From Xanthomonas sp. CFBP 8443 (GTDB lineage Bacteria > Pseudomonadota > Gammaproteobacteria > Xanthomonadales > Xanthomonadaceae), in the NCBI RefSeq assembly GCF_025666195.1, contig NZ_CP102592.1, positions 3,162,001-3,226,000 on the forward strand: a stretch of 64,000 bases of DNA, written 5' to 3'. Shown here piece after piece: positions 9,994 through 18,687 of the stretch. The stretch's first letter is position 1, and each line of letters starts with the position of its first letter. The translations under genes and the position numbers were made by a program. The notes beneath the pieces are model-generated. The model was not told the DNA's origin. It did no database searches and saw only the letters and a list, made by a program, of their open reading frames with translations.

Positions 9994-11000
9994 TGATTGC
10001 GATTCCGCAAGGTCACGACATTGCTGATCGTGCGCGTCAACGGCAAGCCATTCGTCCCGATCGCATCCTGGGTCTGGAACGTCAGCGACAGGTTGATCGC
10101 GGTGACTTGATCCCAGCGCGTGCCGACGGTCGTGGCGCTGACATAGCCACCTTCACTGGGTACGAGATAGGTGATGACCATGTTCTGCACGTTTTCGGCC
10201 ACTTCCTGATTGAGGATTGCCGGCGTACCGGCGGTGTTCGTCAACACCCCCTGATACAAGGAGCGTCCGCCCCTAGAGTTGGTGCCGATGAACCAGCGCG
10301 ACGCGTTCAAGCGGCTGAGCATCGTGTTCGGCCCATACGTGAAGACAGAACCGTTGATGCCGAGGTTGCTGCTGGAATTGCCAGGCGACCCACCCACGGC
10401 ATGGCCGATGGTCGTCGTGCCCGCCCCGCTGCTCATCTGGAACAGCGCGCCGGTGCGCAACACGCCTGTCGCCTGGGAGTTCGGACCGCAGGCGATCAGA
10501 AGATCGCCGTTGCGCAAACCGTGGGTGTTGGTGTTGACCGTGAACTGCGCAGCGGCGGGCGTATGCGCGGTGACGATCGCGGTCGCATCACCGGACGACA
10601 TCAGCATCAGCCCCTCGGTGTTGGCCACACGATTTGACACCGTATCGGGGAAGCTGCCACTGGCCGACACCCCCACCAGCCGGTTGCCGGACCAATTCGT
10701 CCACCAGCGCGACGCGGGATTGTTGATGACGTTCGACATGCCCATGTTGTCGCTGCTGTTGCACTGGTTCCCGCCCGCCTCGCGGATGTCGCGCGTCATC
10801 AGCTCGAACGCCGTGCGCACGTTTTCCTGGACGCGCCCCAGGTTTTCCGTCGCGGCATAGGTACGCCGGTTGGTGATGAAGATGCCGATGGCGGCGCCAA
10901 CCACGAGCAACCCCAGTACCAGCGAAATCATCAACTCGATCAGGCTCATGCCCGCGCTGTGGCGCCTGCCTGGCGCCCCACTCCGCCGCATGCGGCTCAT
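9990..11000 (-). CDS. pilW: PilW-type minor pilin
   Basis: 336 residues, the largest minor pilin, as usual for PilW. Leader ending in RRHSAG, then MSLIELMISLVLGLLVVGAAIG with glutamate at +5, and the PilW signature TAFELMTRDIREAGGNQC. The remainder is a beta-rich domain. I chose the ATG at 10998-11000 because it overlaps the pilV stop codon (ATGA), the same arrangement as between pilW and pilX; the frame stays open upstream, but only in sequence belonging to pilV. It acts in the inner membrane as part of the pilus-priming subcomplex. Confidence 0.92.
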   Translation of the reverse strand: MSRMRRSGAPGRRHSAGMSLIELMISLVLGLLVVGAAIGIFITNRRTYAATENLGRVQENVRTAFELMTRDIREAGGNQCNSSDNMGMSNVINNPASRWWTNWSGNRLVGVSASGSFPDTVSNRVANTEGLMLMSSGDATAIVTAHTPAAAQFTVNTNTHGLRNGDLLIACGPNSQATGVLRTGALFQMSSGAGTTTIGHAVGGSPGNSSSNLGINGSVFTYGPNTMLSRLNASRWFIGTNSRGGRSLYQGVLTNTAGTPAILNQEVAENVQNMVITYLVPSEGGYVSATTVGTRWDQVTAINLSLTFQTQDAIGTNGLPLTRTISNVVTLRNRNQ

Positions 11001-11467
11001 AGCCGGGTCACCGTCTGGAACTGCTGCGTCTGCGCCGCGGTGGCATCGGCCGCGGCATGGCTGGCCCTGCTGTCGTCCCATTGCACGGTCACCTGACATG
11101 CAGCGGCGCTGCAATTGATCGAACCGCACGCGGAAGCGCCCATGATCGCCTGCAGCGAGTTGAGGAAATTGCGCTGATCGACCACCACTTGCGACGTGCC
11201 TGTCGGCGCGACGCAGGTCATGCTCATGTTGTAGTTGCCGTCCCGGGCCGCCGCCACGTTGGCGCGCATCGCATCGAGGATGCCGGTGGTGCCGACGACC
11301 ACCTGGCTACGCTCGAAGGAACTCTGGTTGTTGCGCAGAGCGGTCGCCTGCAATGCAGCGACTCCCAACATGCCGATGCCCATGATCAGGACGGAGATCA
11401 GCACCTCGATGAGGCTTATCCCACGTTGCGACGCCGGTGATGCCGGGCGCGAAGAAGACATATGCAT
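10997..11467 (-). CDS. pilV: PilV-type minor pilin
   Basis: About 156 residues. Leader MHMSSSRPASPASQRG, then ISLIEVLISVLIMGIGMLGVAALQ with glutamate at +5, and the PilV-typical continuation TALRNNQSSFERSQ. Six cysteines in the C-terminal half suggest disulfides. No strong ribosome site is seen before either candidate ATG (11465-11467 or 11459-11461); the fimT stop codon is only 5 bases upstream of the first, so coupled translation is plausible. The frame remains open upstream inside fimT, which I regard as non-coding in this frame. Confidence 0.9.
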   Translation of the reverse strand: MHMSSSRPASPASQRGISLIEVLISVLIMGIGMLGVAALQATALRNNQSSFERSQVVVGTTGILDAMRANVAAARDGNYNMSMTCVAPTGTSQVVVDQRNFLNSLQAIMGASACGSINCSAAACQVTVQWDDSRASHAAADATAAQTQQFQTVTRL

Positions 11468-11472
11468 AGAAT

Positions 11473-12066
11473 TCACGGAGGTGGAGAGTCTGATGGCGCA
11501 GGGCATGTAGCGTCGCCTGGCGTAGTGGCGGATCCGATACGGCTGCCGCCCACGACATACACGACCCGCACATTGTCGTTCGGGCGCGTCGTCGCGATAC
11601 AACTGGAAAACCCCGCATTGAGCAATATGCCGGTGCTGCTGCGGGCGAACCCGTCCGGACTGAACACGATGCGGTCGTTATTGCCGCTGACCGCCGCGCT
11701 CACGCTCATCTGGACCGGAGCCTTCACCGTGCTGACGCGCAAGACGTTGGATCCGGTCACCACGATGGTGATCCATTGGTTCCAGGCGCTGCCCGTCGCG
11801 CAAGTGGTGCCGTTGTCGCTGCGGCACACCGCGATGTTTCGATTGAGACGGATCGCCTCCGAGCGCGCGAGCTGAAGCGATGCGACCATTTCGTTCGACG
11901 CCGACGTCAGCCGGCTGGTGTTGATCAGGTAGGTGTAGCTCGGAATGGCGATGCTCATGGCGATCGCCAGCACGACGACCGTCACCATCACCTCGATCAG
12001 GCTGAAACCACCGATCCGTCGGCGCCGTCCGAAGTCGCGCGGCCGCCCGGCATGAAAGCGTTGCAT
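11473..12066 (-). CDS. fimT: FimT/FimU-type minor pilin, first gene of the operon
   Basis: 197 residues. Basic leader, cleavage after GG, then FSLIEVMVTVVVLAIAMSIAIPSY with glutamate at +5; the GspH/FimT domain follows (MVASLQLARSEAIRLNRNIAVC). Homologues such as FimU prime pilus assembly; FimT homologues in naturally transformable bacteria can bind DNA, which cannot be judged from this sequence. The ATG at 12064-12066 follows AAGGGGA. It opens the operon fimT-pilV-pilW-pilX-pilY1-pilE. The 129 bases between it and the divergent histidine kinase gene must hold the operon promoter; I did not find a convincing consensus there. Confidence 0.9.
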   Translation of the reverse strand: MQRFHAGRPRDFGRRRRIGGFSLIEVMVTVVVLAIAMSIAIPSYTYLINTSRLTSASNEMVASLQLARSEAIRLNRNIAVCRSDNGTTCATGSAWNQWITIVVTGSNVLRVSTVKAPVQMSVSAAVSGNNDRIVFSPDGFARSSTGILLNAGFSSCIATTRPNDNVRVVYVVGGSRIGSATTPGDATCPAPSDSPPP

Positions 12067-12195
12067 GTCGTATCCCCTTTTCCCGCCCCTAAATTAGAAC
12101 CCTGCCCAGGCCAATGCCAGCGAGGTCCGATAGGCGGTGGAAGATCGTAGCTGAACGGCATCCAGGGCGACATGGGCCAGAGGATTCGAGGCATC

Positions 12196-13239
12196 ATGCG
12201 CCATCTTCCGACACCCGCACCCATGCGCCCCACAACTGCCCGGCACACGCCGCTCGACATCCTGTGGCAGCCCGCCACCCTGATCTGGGTGCTGTTGGCG
12301 GGCGAAGCCGTCGCCACGATCCTGACCTTGGCACCCGGCCAGGCGACCGCCGGATGGGTGCATTTCGGCCTGGCCTCGTTGCTGCTGCAATGGACCGCGT
12401 TCACCACGCTGGCAATACTCTATCTGGTGCGGGCTCCTCTCGAACGCTGCCGTCCGCAGCAGGTCGCCTACCTCGCCGTGGCGCTGCTGGTGATCGTCGC
12501 CGTGGCCGTGCATGCCGTTGCGTGGGCTATCTTGAAAGAGCTGACCCTGCTCCATGGCGGCTGGCACACGTTCCTGCTCAAGGTGGCCGCCATCGCCCTC
12601 ACCCTGGGATTGATGGCGCTACTGGCGTTCCAGAACCACTGGCGCGTGCAGCAACTGGCGGTACAAGCCAAGCAGGCACAACTCGAAGCGCTTCGTGCAC
12701 GGATCCGTCCGCATTTTCTGTTCAACACGCTCAACACCGGAGCGGCACTGGCACGCTTCCAGCCGGCGCAGGCGGAGCGCTTGCTGCTGGATCTCGCCGA
12801 TCTGTTCCGGGCAGCGCTGGCCGGACCGGAACGGCTGAGCCTGGAAGAAGAGCTGTCGCTGGTACGGCGCTATCTCGACATCGAGAAGATGCGCCTCGGC
12901 GAGCGCTTGACCACCGAGTGGCAGCTACCCGATCCATTGCCGCAGATCGAGGTGCCGACGCTCTCGATCCAGCCACTGGTGGAGAACGCGATCCGGCACG
13001 GGATCGAGCCCAGCACCATCGGCGGGTACGTCCGCATTCGAGTCGGACAGGACAGCCACTGGATCACGATCGAGATCGTCAACTCCCTGCCGACCGATGG
13101 AAACGTGGCCAGCGGCGGCCACAGGATCGGCCTGGACTCGGTCCGCGCGCGGGTGGAAAGCACCGGCAATGGCAAGCTGAGCACCCGGCACGGGACGGAC
13201 AGCTTCGTCAGCCTGCTGGAACTGCCCCGCCCGCAGTGA
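12196..13239 (+). CDS. LytS/AlgZ-type sensor histidine kinase without adjacent response regulator
   Basis: About 347 residues. Four hydrophobic segments fill residues 15-150, then a linker helix and a His_kinase (LytS/YehU/AlgZ) domain: the phosphoacceptor is H173 in RIRPHFLFNTLN, the N box is ENAIRHG (N264), and a degenerate ATP-lid region ends the protein. ATG at 12196 has GAGG 9 bases before it; ATGs at 12172 and 12223 are alternatives. These kinases normally phosphorylate a LytTR response regulator encoded next to them, but the next gene is ppnN on the other strand. In Pseudomonas aeruginosa the AlgZ(FimS)/AlgR pair lies beside and activates the fimU-pilVWXY1Y2E operon, so the divergent position here argues that this kinase controls the pilin operon; that is inference. 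Confidence 0.88.
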   Translation: MRHLPTPAPMRPTTARHTPLDILWQPATLIWVLLAGEAVATILTLAPGQATAGWVHFGLASLLLQWTAFTTLAILYLVRAPLERCRPQQVAYLAVALLVIVAVAVHAVAWAILKELTLLHGGWHTFLLKVAAIALTLGLMALLAFQNHWRVQQLAVQAKQAQLEALRARIRPHFLFNTLNTGAALARFQPAQAERLLLDLADLFRAALAGPERLSLEEELSLVRRYLDIEKMRLGERLTTEWQLPDPLPQIEVPTLSIQPLVENAIRHGIEPSTIGGYVRIRVGQDSHWITIEIVNSLPTDGNVASGGHRIGLDSVRARVESTGNGKLSTRHGTDSFVSLLELPRPQ

Positions 13240-13282
13240 TGCCGCTCTCGCGGCCGCCATTCCGGCGGCCGCCGGTTCTCGC

Positions 13283-14671
13283 TCAGGCCATGACCCGATA
13301 GCAAGGCCGATACTCGCCAGAGATCTTCATCCGGCGCTGTTCGACGAAGGCGCGCAGCAGTTCGTCCAGGGCCTGCATCATGTCCGCGTCGCCGTGGATC
13401 TCGAACGGGCCGAACTCCTCGATGCGGCGCATGCCGTCTTCCTTGACGTTGCCGGCGACGATGCCGGAGAAGGCGCGGCGCAGGTCCGCCGCCAGCGCGT
13501 GCGGCGGGCGCCCGTGGTGCAGATCGAGAGCGGCCATCGCCTCGTGGGTCGGCGCGAACGGGCGCTGGTACTCCAGCGGGATGTGCAAGGACCAGTTGAA
13601 GTAGAAGGCGTCCTTCTGCTCCTTGCGGTACGTGCGCACCTGCTGGATGCCGGCCGCCATCTTGCGCGCCACCGCGATCGGGTCGCCGACCACGATCTCG
13701 TAGCGCGAGGTGGCCGCTTCGCCCAGGGTCAGGCGCAGGAAGCGGTCGATCTGCTCGAAGTACGGGGCGGCGATGGTCGGGCCGGTCAGGATCAGCGGGA
13801 ACGGCAGCGCGCGGTTCTCGTCGCGCAGCAGGATGCCGAGCAGGTACAGGATCTCCTCGGCGGTGCCCACGCCGCCGGGGAACACGATGATGCCGTGGCC
13901 GATGCGGACGAAGGCCTCCAGTCGCTTCTCGATGTCCGGCATGATCATCAGGTGGTTGACGATCGGGTTCGGCGACTCGGCGGCGATGATGCCCGGCTCG
14001 GTGATGCCGATGTAGCGGTTGTCGTGCTTGCGCTGCTTGGCGTGGGCGATGGTGGCGCCCTTCATCGGCCCCTTCATCGCGCCCGGGCCACAGCCGGTGC
14101 AGATGTCCAGCCCGCGCAGGCCCAACTCGTAGCCGACCTGCTTGGTGTACAGGTACTCGTCGCGCGAGATCGAATGGCCGCCCCAGCACACCACCAGGTT
14201 GGGATCGGCCGGCTGCAGGATGCGCCCGTTGCGCAATTGCCCGAACACCGCGCTGGTGATGCCTTCGCTGGACTCCAGGTCGGCGGCCGATTCCGGCCCC
14301 AGCTCGATGGCCATGTAGGCCAGGTCGCGGACCACGGCGAACAGCAGTTCGGCCACGCCGTTGATGATCTCCCCGTCCACGAACGCCATCGCCGGCGCAT
14401 TGAACAGGTCGATGCGCACGCCGCGGTCGCGCTGGACCACCTGGATATCGAAGTCGGGGTACAGGTCGCGCGCGGCGCGCGGATCGTCGGACGCGCTGCC
14501 GCTGGTCAGCACCGCAAGCGCGCAGCGCCGCAGCAGTTCGTGCAGGCCGCCACTGGAGGCATCGCGCAGGCGGACTACTTCCGCGCGCGAGAGGATATCC
14601 AGGCCGCCGCGCGGGTAGATCCGCGCGTCCACTACCGGCAGCGCCCGCGCCGCCGTGTTGCTCGTCGTCAT
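13283..14671 (-). CDS. ppnN: PpnN-type nucleotide 5'-monophosphate nucleosidase (LOG family)
   Basis: 462 residues, close to E. coli PpnN (YgdH), which cleaves nucleoside monophosphates at the N-glycosidic bond to free base and ribose 5-phosphate and is stimulated by (p)ppGpp. The Rossmann-like LOG core is recognisable from LDICTGCGPGAMKGPMKGA and the signature PGGVGTAEE, which holds the phosphate-binding glycines and catalytic glutamate. Flanking N-terminal (residues 1-130) and C-terminal extensions match the long PpnN form and not the short plant-LOG form. It is cytoplasmic and single-gene. Confidence 0.92.
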   Translation of the reverse strand: MTTSNTAARALPVVDARIYPRGGLDILSRAEVVRLRDASSGGLHELLRRCALAVLTSGSASDDPRAARDLYPDFDIQVVQRDRGVRIDLFNAPAMAFVDGEIINGVAELLFAVVRDLAYMAIELGPESAADLESSEGITSAVFGQLRNGRILQPADPNLVVCWGGHSISRDEYLYTKQVGYELGLRGLDICTGCGPGAMKGPMKGATIAHAKQRKHDNRYIGITEPGIIAAESPNPIVNHLMIMPDIEKRLEAFVRIGHGIIVFPGGVGTAEEILYLLGILLRDENRALPFPLILTGPTIAAPYFEQIDRFLRLTLGEAATSRYEIVVGDPIAVARKMAAGIQQVRTYRKEQKDAFYFNWSLHIPLEYQRPFAPTHEAMAALDLHHGRPPHALAADLRRAFSGIVAGNVKEDGMRRIEEFGPFEIHGDADMMQALDELLRAFVEQRRMKISGEYRPCYRVMA

Positions 14672-14722
14672 ATCGGAATTCTTATCGTTGTCGTCAGCGG
14701 CGACTTTAGCGTCAGCCCCCGC

Positions 14723-14752
14723 AAAAGAAAACGGCCGGGTTGCCCCGGCCGT
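14723..14752 (-). terminator. intrinsic terminator of the Oar-like receptor gene
   Basis: A perfect 9-bp stem ACGGCCGGG / CCCGGCCGT with a 4-base loop (14731-14752) is followed on the minus strand by TTTTCTTTT. It lies about 30 bases past the receptor stop codon. Confidence 0.85.
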
Positions 14753-14781
14753 TCTCCTGTAGCGCTGCGGTTACGAATAGA

Positions 14782-17700
14782 TCAGAACTCGTAGCGGAAG
14801 CCCAGGTTCAGCGACCACTGCGAAACGCCGGTGTTGAAACCGTCGGCGTCGGCATTGGCGGCGCTGGGCTGATCGGTGTACAGGGTGTTGTACACGTACT
14901 TGCCGTTGTAGATGCCCTGCAGGTTCGCCACGCGCGCATCGGCGAAGAAGCCGTAGTCGTAGATCTGCCCCCAATCCTTGTTCAGCAGGTTGCCCACGTT
15001 CTGGATGTCCAGCCACACCTCGGACTTGTGGCCCTTGAAGAAGCCCGGCAGCTGCTGGCTGATGTGCACGTCGAAGGTGTTGATCCAGGAAGACCGGAAG
15101 CCGTTCGCCGGCGCGTAGCTGCCCGCGTACTTGGCCAGCTGCGGATTCTGCGCCAGCCAATCGAAGAACTGCTTCTCCAGCGCCGGGTTGGCAGTGAACG
15201 CGCCGGAGCTGCTGAGGGAGCCGAACAGCACGTCGCCCGGGCCGCTCGGCACGTAGAACAGGTCGTTGGTCGAACGGCTGTCGCCATTGGCGTCGCCGTT
15301 GTACACGTAGCTATACGGACGGCCGCTGCGGCCTTCATACACCAGGCCCACGCGGGTTTCGTAGTCGCCGAAGAACTTGTGCTTCCAGTTCAGCGAACCG
15401 GAGATCCGGTCCTTGATCTCGTAGCGCGAGGTGTTCTCGGTTTCCGAGTTGGCGTTGAACGCGTACTGGTAACCCCAGCCGGAGCTGGCGGTGGAGCTGG
15501 TCAGCGAACCGACTTCCGTGGCGTGGGTATAGGTGTAGCCCAGGTTCCACGACCAGTCGCCGCCTTCGCTGAACGGCTTGGATAGCGACACGGTGAACTG
15601 CTGGGTCTTGCCCTTGTCGGTGTTCTCGATCAGGAAGACGTCGCTGTAGGCGCCGTTGCGGTTGTAGCGGTTGTTGCCGGTCGCCCACGGGCGGCCGGTC
15701 TGCGACGGGTTCCAGTACAGCGCGCGGCCATCCGGGCCGTAGTAGGCCGGGGCCGGGTCCTCGCCCGGGTTGTTCACCCGACCGATGTTCAGGCTCTTGT
15801 AGTACAGGCCGTTCTTGACCTTCGTCACCAGCAACTCGGCCGACGCCACGATGCCGTACCACGGGGTTTCGTGGTCGAGCGCGAGGTTGGCCTTGTACAG
15901 CGACGGCAGCTTGAAATCGTTGCCGACGAAGCTGACACCCTGGGTGGCGGAACCCGGCGCGGTCGGAATCGGCTGCGTGTCCTTGTTCGGGCTGAACGGC
16001 AACGCCGGGTTGTAGGCGGTGTAGCTGTAGGCGTTGTAGTTGAAGCCGGTGTTGGAGTAGCTGTTGCCGATCCACACCTGCGGCGCATCGCCCTGGAACA
16101 GGCCCACGCCACCGCGCATCTGGGTCGGACGGTCAGTGTCGAACGTGTAGTTGAAGCCGAAGCGCGGCTGGATCAGGAAATCGCTGCTGAAGATCTTGCT
16201 GTTGTTGTAGCCGAAGTAGGTTTCAGCCGCGGCGTTGTACGTCGGGTTCGGGCTGACGTCCGGACGGTCGCCACGCAGACCCAGGGTCAGGGTCAGGTTG
16301 TTGTTGACGTACCAGGTGTCCTGGATGAACAGGCCGATGTTGCTGTTCTTGTAGTCGGCCGCGATCGAACCCGGGGTGCGCTCGCTGTTGAGCTGGTACG
16401 AACTCCAGCGGCCGTTGGCGAAGTTGTCCAAGCCCAGGAACGTGTAGACGCCCCAGCTGTTGCGGCCGAACAGGTTGTAGACGTCGTTGGTGGTGTAGTC
16501 GACGCCGAACTTCAGGTCGTGGTTGTCGAGCGTCAGCGTGCCGGCGCCGTAGTAGTTCCACGTCTTGGTGGTGAGGATGTTGCCCTGCGAGTTGGTCTCG
16601 GTACCCAGGAACAGCACGTCGCCGGTCGGCGCGGCAACGGTGCCGTCGAAGTAGATCGCGACGCTGGGGGCGTCGGTCGGTACCACGCGGATCGCGGAGT
16701 AATCGCGGTAGGACGCCTTGAACTCGGTGGAGAAGTTCTCGGACCAGTCGCTGAACAGCTGGCCGACGTAGCTCTCGACGGTCTTCTCGTGCTGGTACCA
16801 GTACGAACTCAGCGACGCCTGGCTGGTGCTGCTGGCGCCGTTGATGCGCAGCTTGCTCTGGTCGAGCTTGCTGTAGCGGAAGCTGGCGCGGTGGTTGTCG
16901 TTGATGTTCCAGTCGAGCTTGAGCGCGTATTCCTCGAGATCGGTATTGCCGTTGCTGTCGAGCGAACCGGCATCGAAGCCGTAGGCCTGGGCGATCTGCT
17001 GGGCGCGCGTCACGTCCGCCAGGCTGTACTTGGCGTTGGCCTTGCCCAGCGCGGTGCTGCCGAGGTCGAGGCCAGGCGCGTCCTGCTGGAACTTCTCGTA
17101 GTTGGCGAAGAAGAACAGCTTGTCCTTGACGATCGGGCCGCCGAAGGTCGCGCCGTAGGTCTTCTCCTTGGTGAAGCCGTTGAACTTGCTGCCGTCCGGA
17201 TTGTCGCCGAACCAGTCGCCGTCGCGCATGTAGCCGTACACCGAGCCATGGAACTCGTTGGTACCGGACTTGGTCACCGCGTTGACGGTGGCGCCGGCGG
17301 CGCTGGCGATGCTGACGTCGTAGTTGGACAGGTTGACGTCGATCGCTTCGATGGCTTCCATCGACACCGGCTGGCGCCGGGTGGTCATGTTGTTGCCTTC
17401 CAGGCCGAAGGTGTCGCTGGCCGAAACGCCGTCGATGTTGATCGAGTTGTAGCGCGGATTCAGGCCACCGGCGCTGATGGTGCCGGACGCGCGGTCGACG
17501 AAGGCGACGCGCGGATCCAGGCGCATGAAGTCCTGGATGTTGCCGTTGACCGACGGCAGCGACTCGATCTGCTCGCGGCCGACGTTGGTGCCCGCGCCCA
17601 TCTTGGTCGCGCTGAACATATCGGAACCGCCGGCCACCGCGATCGCGTTCACCGTCTCCAGCGTGGCCACGTCGCCGGTCAGCGCGGCGTTGACGCTGGC

Positions 17701-18018
17701 GGTCTGGTTGACGCTCAGGTACACGCCGTCTTCGGTCTTGGTGCCTTCGCCCGGCTTGGTGATGGTGATGGTGTACGGGCCACCGACGCGCAGGCCGCGC
17801 GCGTTGTAGCGACCGCTGGCGTCCGTGGTAGCGCGGCTCAACGTGCCCGACTCGACATGGGTGATGGTGACTTCGGCGCCGACCACCGGCTGGCCGCCAT
17901 GCGTCACCAAACCGCCGACGCCGGCGGAGGTGCTCTGAGCAAACACGGGGGCGGCGGCGAGCGCGGCGACGAGGCCAAGGGTGAGCTTGGACATCCGGAG
18001 ACGGCGGGGTTGAGTCAT
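14782..18018 (-). CDS. Oar-like TonB-dependent outer-membrane receptor
   Basis: 1078 residues. A signal peptide (ending PVFAQ, about residue 28) is followed by a carboxypeptidase-regulatory-like beta-sandwich (about residues 30-115; GRYNARGLRVGGPYTITIT), a plug domain (NINIDGVSASDTFGLEGNN region) and a long beta-barrel ending in an aromatic residue (FRYEF), as required for outer-membrane insertion. This order is that of Oar-type receptors, common in Xanthomonas and Myxobacteria, where they have been linked to uptake or surface protein transport. The substrate cannot be told from sequence. ATG at 18016-18018 has GAGG 8 bases upstream. No transporter or regulator gene adjoins it; a terminator follows at 14723-14752. 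Confidence 0.93.
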   Translation of the reverse strand: MTQPRRLRMSKLTLGLVAALAAAPVFAQSTSAGVGGLVTHGGQPVVGAEVTITHVESGTLSRATTDASGRYNARGLRVGGPYTITITKPGEGTKTEDGVYLSVNQTASVNAALTGDVATLETVNAIAVAGGSDMFSATKMGAGTNVGREQIESLPSVNGNIQDFMRLDPRVAFVDRASGTISAGGLNPRYNSINIDGVSASDTFGLEGNNMTTRRQPVSMEAIEAIDVNLSNYDVSIASAAGATVNAVTKSGTNEFHGSVYGYMRDGDWFGDNPDGSKFNGFTKEKTYGATFGGPIVKDKLFFFANYEKFQQDAPGLDLGSTALGKANAKYSLADVTRAQQIAQAYGFDAGSLDSNGNTDLEEYALKLDWNINDNHRASFRYSKLDQSKLRINGASSTSQASLSSYWYQHEKTVESYVGQLFSDWSENFSTEFKASYRDYSAIRVVPTDAPSVAIYFDGTVAAPTGDVLFLGTETNSQGNILTTKTWNYYGAGTLTLDNHDLKFGVDYTTNDVYNLFGRNSWGVYTFLGLDNFANGRWSSYQLNSERTPGSIAADYKNSNIGLFIQDTWYVNNNLTLTLGLRGDRPDVSPNPTYNAAAETYFGYNNSKIFSSDFLIQPRFGFNYTFDTDRPTQMRGGVGLFQGDAPQVWIGNSYSNTGFNYNAYSYTAYNPALPFSPNKDTQPIPTAPGSATQGVSFVGNDFKLPSLYKANLALDHETPWYGIVASAELLVTKVKNGLYYKSLNIGRVNNPGEDPAPAYYGPDGRALYWNPSQTGRPWATGNNRYNRNGAYSDVFLIENTDKGKTQQFTVSLSKPFSEGGDWSWNLGYTYTHATEVGSLTSSTASSGWGYQYAFNANSETENTSRYEIKDRISGSLNWKHKFFGDYETRVGLVYEGRSGRPYSYVYNGDANGDSRSTNDLFYVPSGPGDVLFGSLSSSGAFTANPALEKQFFDWLAQNPQLAKYAGSYAPANGFRSSWINTFDVHISQQLPGFFKGHKSEVWLDIQNVGNLLNKDWGQIYDYGFFADARVANLQGIYNGKYVYNTLYTDQPSAANADADGFNTGVSQWSLNLGFRYEF

Positions 18019-18687
18019 TGCAATAGCCTCGATGGAAGTTGACGAAATGCGCATAGCTAGCCGTCCCTGGTCGACGCACGGCAGCGGAATGAGGTTCGTG
18101 CCCCCTTGCTGGATCCCCGCAAGGGTTAACGTGAGTTTAACACCATAGGGCCGATTTGTTGCCAAAACGTGACAGTCAGACATAAGCGGACATGACACGA
18201 CATGGATCGCAGTTTTTGTGGCATGGCGGACACGCGTTTGGCATCCCGCACGCGGCTGGTTCGACCGAGGTACGGCGCAGCACGTCCGCATTAGTGCGGG
18301 CGTAGCCGAACGACGCCAGGTGGAACGCTTTGGCAAGCCTTTTCGGCCAGGAAGGCCCAGCCGGCCGGCGTGCGCCTCCTGGCGGATTGGCATAGCGGGA
18401 AGCGGCGTCAAGGCGCGCGTCACCCGCCTAGTAGCAGCGGGCATCGGGCCCGCTTCCTACCCCCATGCGGTCCCCCTGCCTCTTCAGCCCGGCGCGGCGA
18501 GCGCCGCCGCCGCCCGGCCAACCGAAGCGGCCTGTCCACGCCTGCACTCGCCCCAATCGGATGAGGAGCCAGTACGACGCAGCGCCCTCCCAGGGCGGAG
18601 GTACCGTTTGCAATGCCGCAAACGCAAAACGGCCGGGGCAAGCCCCGGCCGTTCATTGTCCCGCCCCGGTTGGGGCAGGGCCTTGCC
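18019..18687. other. intergenic region between two TonB receptor genes
   Basis: This 669-base gap holds the 5' leader and presumably the promoter of the Oar-like receptor gene at the left and the terminator of the next receptor gene at 18619-18652. I see no credible gene; the open frames here lack ribosome sites and look compositional. No riboswitch consensus was recognised. Confidence 0.6.
18619..18652 (-). terminator. intrinsic terminator of the second TonB receptor gene
   Basis: A perfect 11-bp stem ACGGCCGGGGC / GCCCCGGCCGT around a 2-base centre (18629-18652) is followed on the minus strand by TTTTGCGTTT. Its stem nearly repeats the one at 14731-14752. Confidence 0.8.

Noticed and set aside
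12067..12195. Sigma-54 promoter for the minor-pilin operon (TGGCAT...TGGGC on the minus strand)
   Set aside because: Spacing and the second element do not fit the GG-N10-GC consensus with TTGC well enough to claim it.
15871..18042. Long plus-strand open frame over the Oar-like receptor gene
   Set aside because: Its product is Val/Arg/Gly-rich with no domain or ribosome site and lies opposite a clear receptor gene.
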